Below, piece after piece: positions 43,872 through 52,485 of a DNA stretch of 64,000 nt. The stretch covers positions 62,001-126,000 of the forward strand of contig CABXFU010000001.1 of the NCBI GenBank assembly GCA_902511575.1. Direction: 5' to 3'. This DNA is from an uncultured SAR86 cluster bacterium (GTDB lineage Bacteria > Pseudomonadota > Gammaproteobacteria > Magnimaribacterales > D2472). The notes under the pieces are model-generated. The model searched no databases and was not told the origin of the DNA. It saw only the letters and a list, made by a program, of their open reading frames with translations. Each line of letters opens with the position of its first letter. The stretch's first letter is position 1. Position numbers and translations under genes: made by a program.

Positions 43872-45758
43872 ATGTGTGGAATTACAGGACTAGTTAATCT
43901 TCAAGGCTACGATATATCACCTAGTCTTCTAAAAGTCATGACTCGTGCTATTGAGCATAGGGGTCCAGATGGTGAGGGTAACTGGGTATACAAAAATATT
44001 GGGTTTGGTCATCGAAGATTATCTATTCTTGATTTATCAGATAATGCCAAGCAACCAATGATTAGCTCTGATGGTAACCTAATCCTTTCCTATAACGGAG
44101 AAATTTATAATTTCCAAGAATTACGAGCTGAACTTCAACAGTTTGGGTATAAATTTTCTTCCTCCTCAGATACAGAGGTTCTGCTTTACGCATTTCATAA
44201 ATGGGGCGTCGGTTCATTTGTAAAACTTAACGGCATGTTTGCTTTGAGTATTTATGATAAATCTGCAAATAAGCTCTTTATTGCCAGAGACCGCTATGGA
44301 ATTAAGCCGTTATATTATTTACAGAATGATAATTTATTTCAGTTTGCATCAGAGCAAAAAGCTATTCTTTCCAGTCAATCGCGCAAACCGCAGTTAGATT
44401 TGGATGGTATATATGAGTACTTTACTTTTCAAAATATCATTTCAAATAAAACATTCTTTCAAGGAATAAATATGTTTCCAAGTGGGAGTTATGGAGAGAT
44501 AAACCTAAACTCAAAAAAACCTATGCTCAATATATACTCATATTGGGACTATGAATTTAAAGAACAAACCCATTCTATTGATGAGGATGAGTGTGGGCTT
44601 GAGTTAAAAAGACTTTTTGAGCAGGCAGTAAAAAGACAGATGATCAGTGATGTCGAGATTGGATCATACTTGAGTGGTGGAATTGATAGTGGCTCTATTA
44701 CTGCAATTGCATCAAGAGAATCTTTAAACTTTAAGACATTTACTTGTGGATTTGATGTTACCAATGTTTCAAATTTAGAAAAAAAATTTGATGAAACAAA
44801 AAGAGCTAAATTAGCTTCATCGTTTCTTGGTACAGATCACTTTGAGACAAAGATTTATCCGAGTGATATTGAGAGATGCTTAAGTCAGCTTGTTTACCAC
44901 TTAGAGGAACCAAGGGTTGGGCAAAGCTATCCAAATTTTTATGCAGCATCGTTGTCCAGCTCTCATCTAAAAGTTGTCATGTCTGGTGCTGGGGGAGATG
45001 AATTATTTGCAGGATACCCATGGAGATATTATCCAGTTTTAGATCTAGTGAATAAAAAAGAATTTTTAGACAGCCACTTTCTAAGTTGGAATCGGCTCCT
45101 TGAGCCAATGCAACTTAGAAAGTTATTTGCTCCACTAAATATAGATATGGATAGGCCTAGAAATGTCTATAATGACTTCTTTGCTGATCTGGAAGAGACA
45201 GGACTAACGCCAGAAAATATCGCAAATGAGTGTTTGGCTTTTGAGGCTAAAACATTCCTTCAGGGTTTATTTGTAGTGGAAGACAAAATTAGTATGGCTC
45301 ATGGTCTCGAGACAAGAGTACCATTCATGGATAATGATCTGGTTGATTTTGCTATGGAGTGTCCAATACATTTAAAGCTTGGAGAGTTCCTCACCTTTAA
45401 ATCTAGACTTGGCAAAGGTATTTCTAAACTTGACCAGGTTAATAACGAGCATACTGACGGTAAGATGATTTTGCGAAAAATGCTCGCGGAATATGTTCCT
45501 GAGGAAATACAAAATGCACGTAAGCAAGGCTTCTCCTCTCCTGATGCAACTTGGTTTCGAGACCAGAACTCAAATTTTGTATTGAATCATATTCATGATA
45601 ATAAGAACTTACTTCATACAATTATGGATACAAGTATGATTGATGAGATAATTGCAAATCATATGTCAGGACAAAATAATTCTCGATTGCTTGTATGGTC
45701 ATTCTTATACATGAGTGAATTTTTGAAACAATTTTCTCAACTTGAGAGCTCTAGCTAA
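43872..45758 (+). CDS. Asparagine-synthase-like amidotransferase (first copy)
   Basis: Glutamine-dependent amidotransferase of 628 aa. The N-terminal Ntn glutaminase has Cys2 (MCGITGLV), EHRGPDGEG, LSYNGEIYNFQELR and SSDTEVLL. The synthetase half has the PP-loop SYLSGGIDSGSITA and SGAGGDELFAGYPWRYY, then ETRVPFMDNDLVDFAM. In O-antigen clusters such enzymes (for example Bordetella WbmE) are thought to amidate the carboxyl of uronic acids, a better fit here than free asparagine synthesis. One-base overlap with the next epimerase. Confidence 0.88.
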   Translation: MCGITGLVNLQGYDISPSLLKVMTRAIEHRGPDGEGNWVYKNIGFGHRRLSILDLSDNAKQPMISSDGNLILSYNGEIYNFQELRAELQQFGYKFSSSSDTEVLLYAFHKWGVGSFVKLNGMFALSIYDKSANKLFIARDRYGIKPLYYLQNDNLFQFASEQKAILSSQSRKPQLDLDGIYEYFTFQNIISNKTFFQGINMFPSGSYGEINLNSKKPMLNIYSYWDYEFKEQTHSIDEDECGLELKRLFEQAVKRQMISDVEIGSYLSGGIDSGSITAIASRESLNFKTFTCGFDVTNVSNLEKKFDETKRAKLASSFLGTDHFETKIYPSDIERCLSQLVYHLEEPRVGQSYPNFYAASLSSSHLKVVMSGAGGDELFAGYPWRYYPVLDLVNKKEFLDSHFLSWNRLLEPMQLRKLFAPLNIDMDRPRNVYNDFFADLEETGLTPENIANECLAFEAKTFLQGLFVVEDKISMAHGLETRVPFMDNDLVDFAMECPIHLKLGEFLTFKSRLGKGISKLDQVNNEHTDGKMILRKMLAEYVPEEIQNARKQGFSSPDATWFRDQNSNFVLNHIHDNKNLLHTIMDTSMIDEIIANHMSGQNNSRLLVWSFLYMSEFLKQFSQLESSS

Positions 45759-46624
45759 TGAAAAAAACTATATTAGTAACTGGTGCAGGCGGCTTTATAG
45801 GATCTCATATTCTTGAATTGCTTCAAGAGGACTTTGAAATATTTGGGTTATTTCACAACGAGCCACCAGAAAGTATAGGGGTTAATGTACTTGTTGGTAA
45901 TCTAGCAAATGATATTTCTCATACCCTTCCAAGAAAAATAGATATAGTATTGCACTTAGCTCAATCAAATTTCTATCGAGATGCTAAAAATAATGGCCAG
46001 GATATTTTTGATATTAATACCTTATCAACATTCAACCTTTTGAATTGGGCAAAGAAAGCTGGAGCACATAAGTTTATTTTTTCCTCGACAGCCAATGTCT
46101 ATAAACCAACCTCAGAAATCCTAATAGAAAGCTCGTTGGTTAAGCCAATGTCTCTTTATGCTGCCACAAAAGCCTCTGCTGAAATGTTGGTGGGCCAATT
46201 TTCTAGTGATTTCCATACTACAATTTTACGAGTATTTACTGTCTATGGTCCGGGACAAAAAAATATGCTTGTTTCTCAAATGATTGAGCGTTTAAAAAGT
46301 AATGACGAAATTTCTTTGGCTGGAGGAAAAGGGATATTCTTAACTCCAATATATATTTCTGATGCTGCTCAAATTATGGCCAAATTACTTTATTTATCTA
46401 AATACAGCAGTGGCGATGTATTCAATCTTTCTGGTGTAGAGGAAACAAATCTCGCTGAGATAGTTGGTATCCTCGCGCAGATTCTAGAAGTTAAACCAAA
46501 TATTTTAATTAAAGATGGCTCCCCGGGCAGTTTGATTGGAAGCCCAAAAAAGCTTCTTAAAACTCTCAATTATTCAGACTTAATCTCTTTACATGATGGT
46601 TTGAGATTTACCGCTGATAGTTAA
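45758..46624 (+). CDS. NAD(P)-dependent sugar epimerase/dehydratase
   Basis: Extended SDR of 288 aa with VTGAGGFIGSHILELL, LHLAQSNFYRDAKNNG, FSSTANVYKP and SLYAATKASAEML (Tyr-x3-Lys), then RVFTVYGPGQKNMLVSQM. Shorter than most UDP-sugar 4-epimerases. It starts within the stop codon of the amidotransferase, an arrangement like the wbmE-wbmF-wbmG-wbmH group of Bordetella. Substrate probably a UDP-aminouronate, unproven. A 290-bp AT-rich gap follows, ending this transcription block. Confidence 0.8.
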   Translation: MKKTILVTGAGGFIGSHILELLQEDFEIFGLFHNEPPESIGVNVLVGNLANDISHTLPRKIDIVLHLAQSNFYRDAKNNGQDIFDINTLSTFNLLNWAKKAGAHKFIFSSTANVYKPTSEILIESSLVKPMSLYAATKASAEMLVGQFSSDFHTTILRVFTVYGPGQKNMLVSQMIERLKSNDEISLAGGKGIFLTPIYISDAAQIMAKLLYLSKYSSGDVFNLSGVEETNLAEIVGILAQILEVKPNILIKDGSPGSLIGSPKKLLKTLNYSDLISLHDGLRFTADS

Positions 46625-46914
46625 TCATTTATCTTCTTTTAATAAACTTAGAGTTTTGTATATCAAAAATAAACGTATTAATTTCTTATGATTCTACTAA
46701 AAGGATTTTTATTTTAAAATACAAATAAATTTAAATTTTTAACTCAAGACAAATATTAAAAAATTGTTATTATTTTTAAAGTTTTCTAACATTTCTTGCG
46801 ACTATCTATTATGGCTTTAAAGCGGTTAAAATAGTGGTAACAGCTGAGCAAAAAATTTAAATATTAGAATTCAATTTTTTAGATTAGTAATCAAGAGAAA
46901 GGGTATATAAAATT
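46625..46914. other. AT-rich intergenic stretch before the CDP-sugar cassette
   Basis: The 290-bp stretch is visibly richer in A and T than the flanking genes and has no credible ORF. It probably carries the promoter for rfbF, but no -35/-10 pair with good spacing stands out. The segment around 46812-46850 was inspected for a JUMPstart/ops element and does not match. Confidence 0.4.
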
Positions 46915-47685
46915 ATGAAAGCGGTAATCTTAGCAGGTGGACTCGGAACAAGAATCAGTGAAGAAACCCATTTAAAGCCAAAGCCAATGATAGAGATTGG
47001 AGGAATGCCAATCCTTTGGCACATCATGAAAGGCTATTCTTCTCATGGTGTTAATGATTTCATTATTTGCTGTGGTTACAAAGGTTTTTTAATCAAAGAA
47101 TATTTTTCTAATTATTTTTTGCATATGTCAGATGTAACTATAGATCTTCAGGCAAATGATATTGAAATTCATGAAAATTATTCAGAACCCTGGAAAATTA
47201 CCCTAGTAGATACAGGGCCTGACACCATGACAGGCGGCAGGTTAAAAAGAGTTAAGCATTTCTTAAAAGATGAAGATGCTTTTTGCTTCACTTATGGAGA
47301 TGGTATTTCTGATATTAATATTAAAAGCTTAATAGATTTTCATAGTTCGCATAATAAGTTAGCTACAATTACTGGAGTTGTTCCACCTGGAAGATATGGA
47401 GCAATTGTGGGTGATGGAGATGCTGTTAAATCGTTTGAGGAAAAGCCCCAAGGAGATGGTGCTATCATTAATGGTGGTTTTTTTGTTTTATCGCCCTCGG
47501 TGATAGATCTTATTGATGGTGATGAAACTAGCTGGGAATTAGAGCCGCTCCTCAAGCTAGTCGAAGATGAGAATCTAATGGTATATAAACATGATGGTTT
47601 TTGGCAGCCAATGGATACCTTAAGAGATAAAAATTATTTAGAGGAGCTTTGGGCAACTAATCCTCCTTGGAAGTCCTGGTCTTAA
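46915..47685 (+). CDS. rfbF: Glucose-1-phosphate cytidylyltransferase
   Basis: Activates glucose 1-phosphate with CTP to CDP-glucose. The 256-aa nucleotidyltransferase has the N-terminal ILAGGLGTRISEETHLKPKP, IEIGGMPILWHIM, FIICCGYKG, FTYGDGISDI and WQPMDTLRDKNYLEELW. The ETxxxPKPM and YGxxxFIICCGYKG stretches are specific for cytidylyltransferases of the RfbF type. The stop is directly followed by the ATG of the CDP-glucose 4,6-dehydratase gene. Confidence 0.93.
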   Translation: MKAVILAGGLGTRISEETHLKPKPMIEIGGMPILWHIMKGYSSHGVNDFIICCGYKGFLIKEYFSNYFLHMSDVTIDLQANDIEIHENYSEPWKITLVDTGPDTMTGGRLKRVKHFLKDEDAFCFTYGDGISDINIKSLIDFHSSHNKLATITGVVPPGRYGAIVGDGDAVKSFEEKPQGDGAIINGGFFVLSPSVIDLIDGDETSWELEPLLKLVEDENLMVYKHDGFWQPMDTLRDKNYLEELWATNPPWKSWS

Positions 47686-48750
47686 ATGAACTCAACATAT
47701 AACCAACTCAGTAGTTTCTGGCTTGGAAAAAAAGTCTTGGTTACAGGGCATACTGGTTTTAAAGGAAGCTGGCTTGCAATTATGCTTCATCGACTCGGTG
47801 CAAATGTTTCGGGGATTAGTTTAGAGCCTGAATCCCAAGAAAACTTATTTTCTTCAGCTGCTGTTGAATCATTTGCAGAAAGCTATATTTGCGACATTTC
47901 AAATCTCGAAGCCACAAGAAAAATTGTTAAAGCCATTCAACCTGAGTATATTTTTCATTTAGCGGCACAATCTTTAGTTTTAGAAAGTTACAGAAAACCT
48001 ATATCTAATCATTTAACCAATATAATGGGCACAGCTAATATGCTCGAAATAATAAGAGAGTTTGATATCAAGTCTGCTGTATTTATTACCACTGATAAGG
48101 TTTATAAAATGGAAGAGTGGGTATATCCCTACCGAGAAACCGATGCTCTTGGTGGAATAGATCCCTATAGTGCCAGTAAAGCAGCATGTGAAATATTAGT
48201 TGAGAGTTATAAGGGCAGTTTTCTTAACGATCTAAAGATCCCGATAGCTTCGGCGAGAGCTGGAAATGTTATTGGTGGAGGAGACTGGTCAAAGAACAGA
48301 TTAATACCAGACGCAATAAAGCAGTGGAATGATGGTAAGGAGTTATTGATCAGAAGACCGCAAGCAATAAGGCCATGGCAGCATGTTATTGAGCCACTCA
48401 CTGGATATCTTCAGTTAGCTCAATTAATATCAAAGAATCCTCAATTATCAGGCCCATTTAATTTTGGACCAAATTCTCATGATGCTATGTCAGTAGAAGA
48501 TGTAATTAAGATATTGCAGCATAATTATGTTAACGGAAAGGTTAAATTTGATGTTGAATCGAGCAATTTTCATGAATCTGGTCTGTTAACTTTAGACATA
48601 AGTAAGGCAAAAGACTTGCTAAATTTTAAACCAAAATGGAACATTTCGTCTGCAATTGCGTATACCGCTAAATGGTATAAATCATATTACGAAGGACAGG
48701 ATGCTTATGAACTTTGCCTAGCTGACATAGAGCAGTATTTTAATGAGTAA
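47686..48750 (+). CDS. rfbG: CDP-glucose 4,6-dehydratase
   Basis: Converts CDP-glucose to CDP-4-keto-6-deoxyglucose with bound NAD+. The 354-aa extended SDR has VLVTGHTGFKGSWLAIMLHRLG, FHLAAQSLVLESYRKP, FITTDKVYKMEEWVYPYRE, DPYSASKAACE (Tyr-x3-Lys), SARAGNVIGGGDW and IRPWQHVIEPLTGY, all RfbG hallmarks. It abuts rfbF and overlaps the next gene by 8 bp, so the CDP-sugar cassette is one operon. Confidence 0.94.
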   Translation: MNSTYNQLSSFWLGKKVLVTGHTGFKGSWLAIMLHRLGANVSGISLEPESQENLFSSAAVESFAESYICDISNLEATRKIVKAIQPEYIFHLAAQSLVLESYRKPISNHLTNIMGTANMLEIIREFDIKSAVFITTDKVYKMEEWVYPYRETDALGGIDPYSASKAACEILVESYKGSFLNDLKIPIASARAGNVIGGGDWSKNRLIPDAIKQWNDGKELLIRRPQAIRPWQHVIEPLTGYLQLAQLISKNPQLSGPFNFGPNSHDAMSVEDVIKILQHNYVNGKVKFDVESSNFHESGLLTLDISKAKDLLNFKPKWNISSAIAYTAKWYKSYYEGQDAYELCLADIEQYFNE

Positions 48751-49309
48751 AATTAGCATTACAAATTTAAAATTGGATGGCCTGAAATTGCTCACTCGCA
48801 ATAATTACTCTGATTTACGCGGCGCTTTTCATAAAATTTTTTCATCTAATCATTTGGTCGATGCTTGGAATTTTCCTATAAAGCAGATTAATTTATCGCA
48901 GACTGTTGAAAAAGGAACTGTAAGAGGTATGCACCTTCAGCTACCCCCAGAAACTGAAGCAAAGATAGTGACTTGTTTAAAAGGAGCAATTTTTGATGTT
49001 GCTGTTGATCTTCGCAAAGATTCAGAGACCTTTCTTCAATGGCATGCTGAAGAATTATCTGAAGATAACCTTTCTTCTCTGCTAATTCCGGCTGGGTTTG
49101 CGCATGGTTTTCAAGCACTATCTGATGATGTTGAAATGCTATATATTCACTCACATAACTATGTTAAGGATAAAGAATTTGGGATTCATCACTTAGATGA
49201 AACTTTAAAAATTAATTGGCCACTGCAAATTACTGTTTGCTCAGATAAAGATAAAACATTACCCAGACTTTCTAAAAAAATTATTGAGGAGATCAAAAAT
49301 GAAATGTAG
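48743..49309 (+). CDS. dTDP-4-dehydrorhamnose 3,5-epimerase family protein
   Basis: Cupin epimerase of 188 aa. The catalytic His region TVRGMHLQLPP, the KIVTCLKGAIFDVAVDLRK strand, LIPAGFAHGFQAL and a Tyr in HSHNYVKDKEFGI are present, ending DETLKINWP. In this position it should epimerise C3 and/or C5 of CDP-4-keto-6-deoxyglucose, possibly on the C-methylated sugar, rather than the dTDP substrate of RmlC. Overlaps rfbG by 8 bp and the methyltransferase by 11 bp. Confidence 0.85.
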   Translation: MSKISITNLKLDGLKLLTRNNYSDLRGAFHKIFSSNHLVDAWNFPIKQINLSQTVEKGTVRGMHLQLPPETEAKIVTCLKGAIFDVAVDLRKDSETFLQWHAEELSEDNLSSLLIPAGFAHGFQALSDDVEMLYIHSHNYVKDKEFGIHHLDETLKINWPLQITVCSDKDKTLPRLSKKIIEEIKNEM

Positions 49310-50522
49310 GCACTGCCAAAGTAAAATTTCACTAGAATTATGCAACTTGGGATTTGCGCCTATATCTAATGGCTATCTTTCAAAAGAGGCTTTAAGTGCG
49401 AAAGAAAATTATTACCCACTTAGGGTGGGTGTTTGTAATTCTTGTTGGCTAGTTCAAACAGAGGATTTTAGCTCCCCTGAAGAGTTATTTTCTTCTGACT
49501 ATGCATATTTTTCTAGCGCCTCTTCAAGCTTTCTTGCTCATGCTAAGTCATATGCACAGATGATCGAGCAAAGATTAAACTTGAATAGTTCTAGTTTGGT
49601 TTGCGAGATTGCCTCAAATGATGGATACCTTTTAAAAAACTTTCAAGAAAAAAATATTCCATGTTACGGAGTTGAGCCCACGCATAGTACTGCTGAGGCA
49701 TCTGAAAAACTAGGAATTCAGAATATAAAGGAATTTTTTGGTACTAAGCTTGCAAAAGAACTTGTAATAAAAGATATGCAATGCGATTTAATTCTTGGAA
49801 ACAACGTTTTTGCCCATGTGCCTGACATAAATGATTTCACTTCTGGTATGGCGACACTTCTTAAACCAAGTGGTGTTATTACCCTGGAGTTTCCTCACTT
49901 ATTAAAGCTTCTCGAATTTTGCCAATTTGACACAATTTACCATGAACACTACTCATATCTTTCGCTTCATGCAGTGCAAAAGATATTTAGTAAAGCAGGT
50001 TTAAGAATTTTTGACATTGAGGAGATTGATACCCATGGTGGAAGTATTAGAGTCTATGCTTGTCACGATACAAGTTCTCTAAAAGAGGAGCAGTCTGTTA
50101 AAAATCTCTTAGATTGCGAAAAAGATTTTGGAATTTGCAATGAGTCAACATATGATGGCTTTCAACCAAAAGTTAACTTTATAAAAAATAGTCTACTAGA
50201 GTTTTTATTAGAACAGAAAGCTAACAATAAAATAGTTGTTGGTTATGGTGCAGCTGCAAAGGGCAATACACTACTTAACTATGCAGGTATTAAAACAGAT
50301 CTTGTCTCCCATGTGTTTGACGGAGCAGAATCAAAACAAAATAAATTTTTACCTGGTAGCCATATTCCAATTTTGGAACCTTCCAGAATTAGTGAAATTG
50401 ATCCTGACTATATAGTTATCTTTCCCTGGAATATTGCTGACGAGATTCAAAAAATTGCCAGGCCAATGGTTAGAGAAGAAGCCAAATTTGTTGTGGCGAT
50501 ACCTGAGCTAAAAATTATATGA
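49299..50522 (+). CDS. NDP-hexose C-methyltransferase (TylCIII-like)
   Basis: SAM-dependent methyltransferase of 407 aa with the three-domain layout of sugar C-3 methyltransferases. An N-terminal zinc-binding part carries CRHC and CNSC with LGFAPISNGYL. The SAM domain contains VCEIASNDGYLLKNF, GNNVFAHVPD and FDTIYHEHYSYLS; the C-terminal domain has KIVVGYGAAAKGNTLLNY. The start is ATG at 49299, preceded by GAGGAG; an upstream TTG at 49284 would read through this Shine-Dalgarno. Likely adds a branch methyl to a CDP-4-keto-6-deoxyhexose. Confidence 0.88.
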   Translation: MKCRHCQSKISLELCNLGFAPISNGYLSKEALSAKENYYPLRVGVCNSCWLVQTEDFSSPEELFSSDYAYFSSASSSFLAHAKSYAQMIEQRLNLNSSSLVCEIASNDGYLLKNFQEKNIPCYGVEPTHSTAEASEKLGIQNIKEFFGTKLAKELVIKDMQCDLILGNNVFAHVPDINDFTSGMATLLKPSGVITLEFPHLLKLLEFCQFDTIYHEHYSYLSLHAVQKIFSKAGLRIFDIEEIDTHGGSIRVYACHDTSSLKEEQSVKNLLDCEKDFGICNESTYDGFQPKVNFIKNSLLEFLLEQKANNKIVVGYGAAAKGNTLLNYAGIKTDLVSHVFDGAESKQNKFLPGSHIPILEPSRISEIDPDYIVIFPWNIADEIQKIARPMVREEAKFVVAIPELKII

Positions 50523-51631
50523 CAAATAAAATTTATTATACCAAGCCTTCGATTACAAATTTAGAAATAGAGTACGCAAATGATGCTGCTAAAAATGGTT
50601 GGGGGAATGATTGTTATAAGTATATTGATTTATTTGAAAAAAAATTTTCTGCCCATCTCAATGTTAAACATGCTCATGCTACATCAAGTTGTACGGGAGC
50701 TCTTCATTTAGGCTTTTATTCATTGGGTATCAAGCCAGGTGATGAAGTAATTTTAGCTGATACTAATTGGATCGCTTCTGTTTCGCCTATTGTGCACCTT
50801 GGCGCAACTCCAGTATTTGTTGATATTGATCCAAAAACATGGTGTCTTGATCCGGATTTGGTTGAAAAAGCTATAACAAATAAAACAAAAGCAATTCTTG
50901 CAGTGCATTTGTATGGAAACTTAGCAGATATGTCCGAAATTCTTAAAATTTCTTCGAAATATAATATTCCCGTTATTGAGGATGCTGCTGAAGCTATTGG
51001 AAGTGAATTTCATGGAAAAAAAGCTGGCTCTATGGGAGAATTTGGAACTTTTTCCTTTCATGGTACCAAGACAATAACTACCGGTGAGGGCGGGATGTTT
51101 GTTACAAACAACGATCAGACTTTTGAGCGTATTCTTCAGTTGAATAACCATGGCCGCTCTCCAAGTCAAATTAAACAATTTTGGCCAGAAGAGATTGGAT
51201 TCAAGTACAAAATTTCTAATATCCAAGCTGCTATAGGTTGCGCTCAAATGGAAAGAATTGATGAATTAATTAATAAAAAAAGAGAGATTTACAATATCTA
51301 TAAGGAACTCATAAGTGAAATGCAGGGCGTTACCATCAATTATGAGCAAGAAAATTGTAAAATAGGAGCATGGATAAATAATATTGTCCTAGATCCCTCT
51401 TTGAATGTATCAAGAGAAGCTCTCATTAAAAATTTTCAAAAATACCAAATTGATGCAAGAGTATTTTTTTGGCCCTTAAGCTCTCTTGATATGTTTTTAT
51501 CAAGAGAAAGTAACATACATTCATGGGACATACCTTCAAGAGCTATCAATCTTCCGAGCTACCATGATTTAACCATTGATGATCAGGTCCGAGTTATTAA
51601 TGTTATAAAGGAGACGATTCTAGCTTCATGA
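50519..51631 (+). CDS. DegT/DnrJ/EryC1/StrS-family sugar aminotransferase
   Basis: PLP-dependent aminotransferase of 370 aa. SSCTGALHLGFYSLGI, DVIL-like DEVILADTNWIAS, IEDAAEAIGSEFHGKKAG and the PLP lysine in FSFHGTKTITTGEGG are present. The retained Lys shows it is an aminotransferase and not an RfbH-type 3-dehydratase, which has His there. GTKTITTGEGGM is typical of perosamine-synthetase-like C4 aminotransferases. Being last in the cassette, it likely aminates the 4-keto group. Overlaps the methyltransferase by 4 bp. Confidence 0.88.
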   Translation: MTNKIYYTKPSITNLEIEYANDAAKNGWGNDCYKYIDLFEKKFSAHLNVKHAHATSSCTGALHLGFYSLGIKPGDEVILADTNWIASVSPIVHLGATPVFVDIDPKTWCLDPDLVEKAITNKTKAILAVHLYGNLADMSEILKISSKYNIPVIEDAAEAIGSEFHGKKAGSMGEFGTFSFHGTKTITTGEGGMFVTNNDQTFERILQLNNHGRSPSQIKQFWPEEIGFKYKISNIQAAIGCAQMERIDELINKKREIYNIYKELISEMQGVTINYEQENCKIGAWINNIVLDPSLNVSREALIKNFQKYQIDARVFFWPLSSLDMFLSRESNIHSWDIPSRAINLPSYHDLTIDDQVRVINVIKETILAS

Positions 51632-51642
51632 GAATAATTATA

Positions 51643-51672
51643 TTAGCCAATAGAATTTACCTGTAATATAAT
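51643..51672 (+). promoter_or_regulatory. Internal promoter before the methyltransferase/acetamidino block
   Basis: An exact TATAAT lies at 51667-51672, with a weak TTAGCC (51643-51648) 18 bp upstream. A strong Shine-Dalgarno AAAGGAAG (51703-51710) follows, 7 bp before the ATG at 51718. The 86-bp gap separates the CDP-sugar cassette from the next block, suggesting independent transcription. Confidence 0.5.
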
Positions 51673-51717
51673 CTCACGACTTTAAATCCAATCAACAACA
51701 TTAAAGGAAGTATTCTA

Positions 51718-52485
51718 ATGGACCCAATTCAAAAATTTTTAATGGAATGTGAACAAGAGATTCAGCTTCAATCAGGAGATGAAGAATTTATTGCTTTGAG
51801 TAAACAATGGATTGAAAAGGCTAATAGCCTCAAATATTCCTATCATTTTAACTGGATGGATCGTCCTATAATTCAATATCCTACAGATATAATGGCTCTT
51901 CATGAGATTATTTATAAAACAAAGCCAACATATATAATCGAAACGGGTATTGCTCATGGTGGTTCAGTTACATTCAATGCCAGTCAAATGGCTCTTTTAG
52001 ACTTAGTTGATCCTTTGCCAAGTGGCAAAAAACGTCACGTTTTTGCAATTGATATAGATATTAGGGACCACAACCGAAAAAAACTAGAAGAACATCCATT
52101 AGTTAATTATTACACGCTTTACGAAGGTTCCAGCACAGACGCTAATTTAATAAAGAAAGTTGAAGAGGATATCGAAGGCCTGCAACATAATCTAGATGGC
52201 GGTATGGTAATTCTTGACAGTAATCATACTCATGATCATGTGCTCAAAGAATTAAATTGCTTTGAAAAATTTGTTAGTTCTGGTAACTATTTGGTTGTTT
52301 TTGATACCATCGTTGAATTCCTAGAAAATTCATCATGGCCAGGACGTGATTGGTCCAAAGGCAACAATCCATATACAGCAGTCATTGATTTTTTATCTCA
52401 AAATAGTCAATTTGAAATTGATAAATCGATTGATAATCAAATCATGTTTGGTGTTGCCCCGTCAGGCTACTTAAAGAAAAAATGA
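51718..52485 (+). CDS. CmcI-family methyltransferase (cephalosporin hydroxylase/rhamnosyl O-methyltransferase)
   Basis: A 255-aa protein with a CmcI-type SAM fold: YPTDIMALHEII, YIIETGIAHGGSVTF (SAM glycine motif), VFAIDIDIRDHNR and YEGSSTDANL. VILDSNHTHDHVLKEL provides the metal-binding Asp and His, and RDWSKGNNPYTAV is also family-typical. Homologues O-methylate sugars. Its stop overlaps the wbpG start by 4 bp. A 28-codon stretch of its N-terminus (IQKF, EIQLQ, DEEFIALSK) recurs as a degenerate copy at 57084-57194. Confidence 0.87.
   Translation: MDPIQKFLMECEQEIQLQSGDEEFIALSKQWIEKANSLKYSYHFNWMDRPIIQYPTDIMALHEIIYKTKPTYIIETGIAHGGSVTFNASQMALLDLVDPLPSGKKRHVFAIDIDIRDHNRKKLEEHPLVNYYTLYEGSSTDANLIKKVEEDIEGLQHNLDGGMVILDSNHTHDHVLKELNCFEKFVSSGNYLVVFDTIVEFLENSSWPGRDWSKGNNPYTAVIDFLSQNSQFEIDKSIDNQIMFGVAPSGYLKKK

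Noticed and set aside
46812-46850. JUMPstart/ops element before the CDP-sugar cassette
   Set aside because: The segment containing GTGGTAACAGCTGAGC only loosely recalls JUMPstart and lacks the GGCGGTAG ops core.
50519-51631. RfbH-type CDP-4-keto-6-deoxyglucose 3-dehydratase
   Set aside because: The PLP lysine is present in FHGTKT, and RfbH enzymes replace it by His. The gene is therefore called an aminotransferase.
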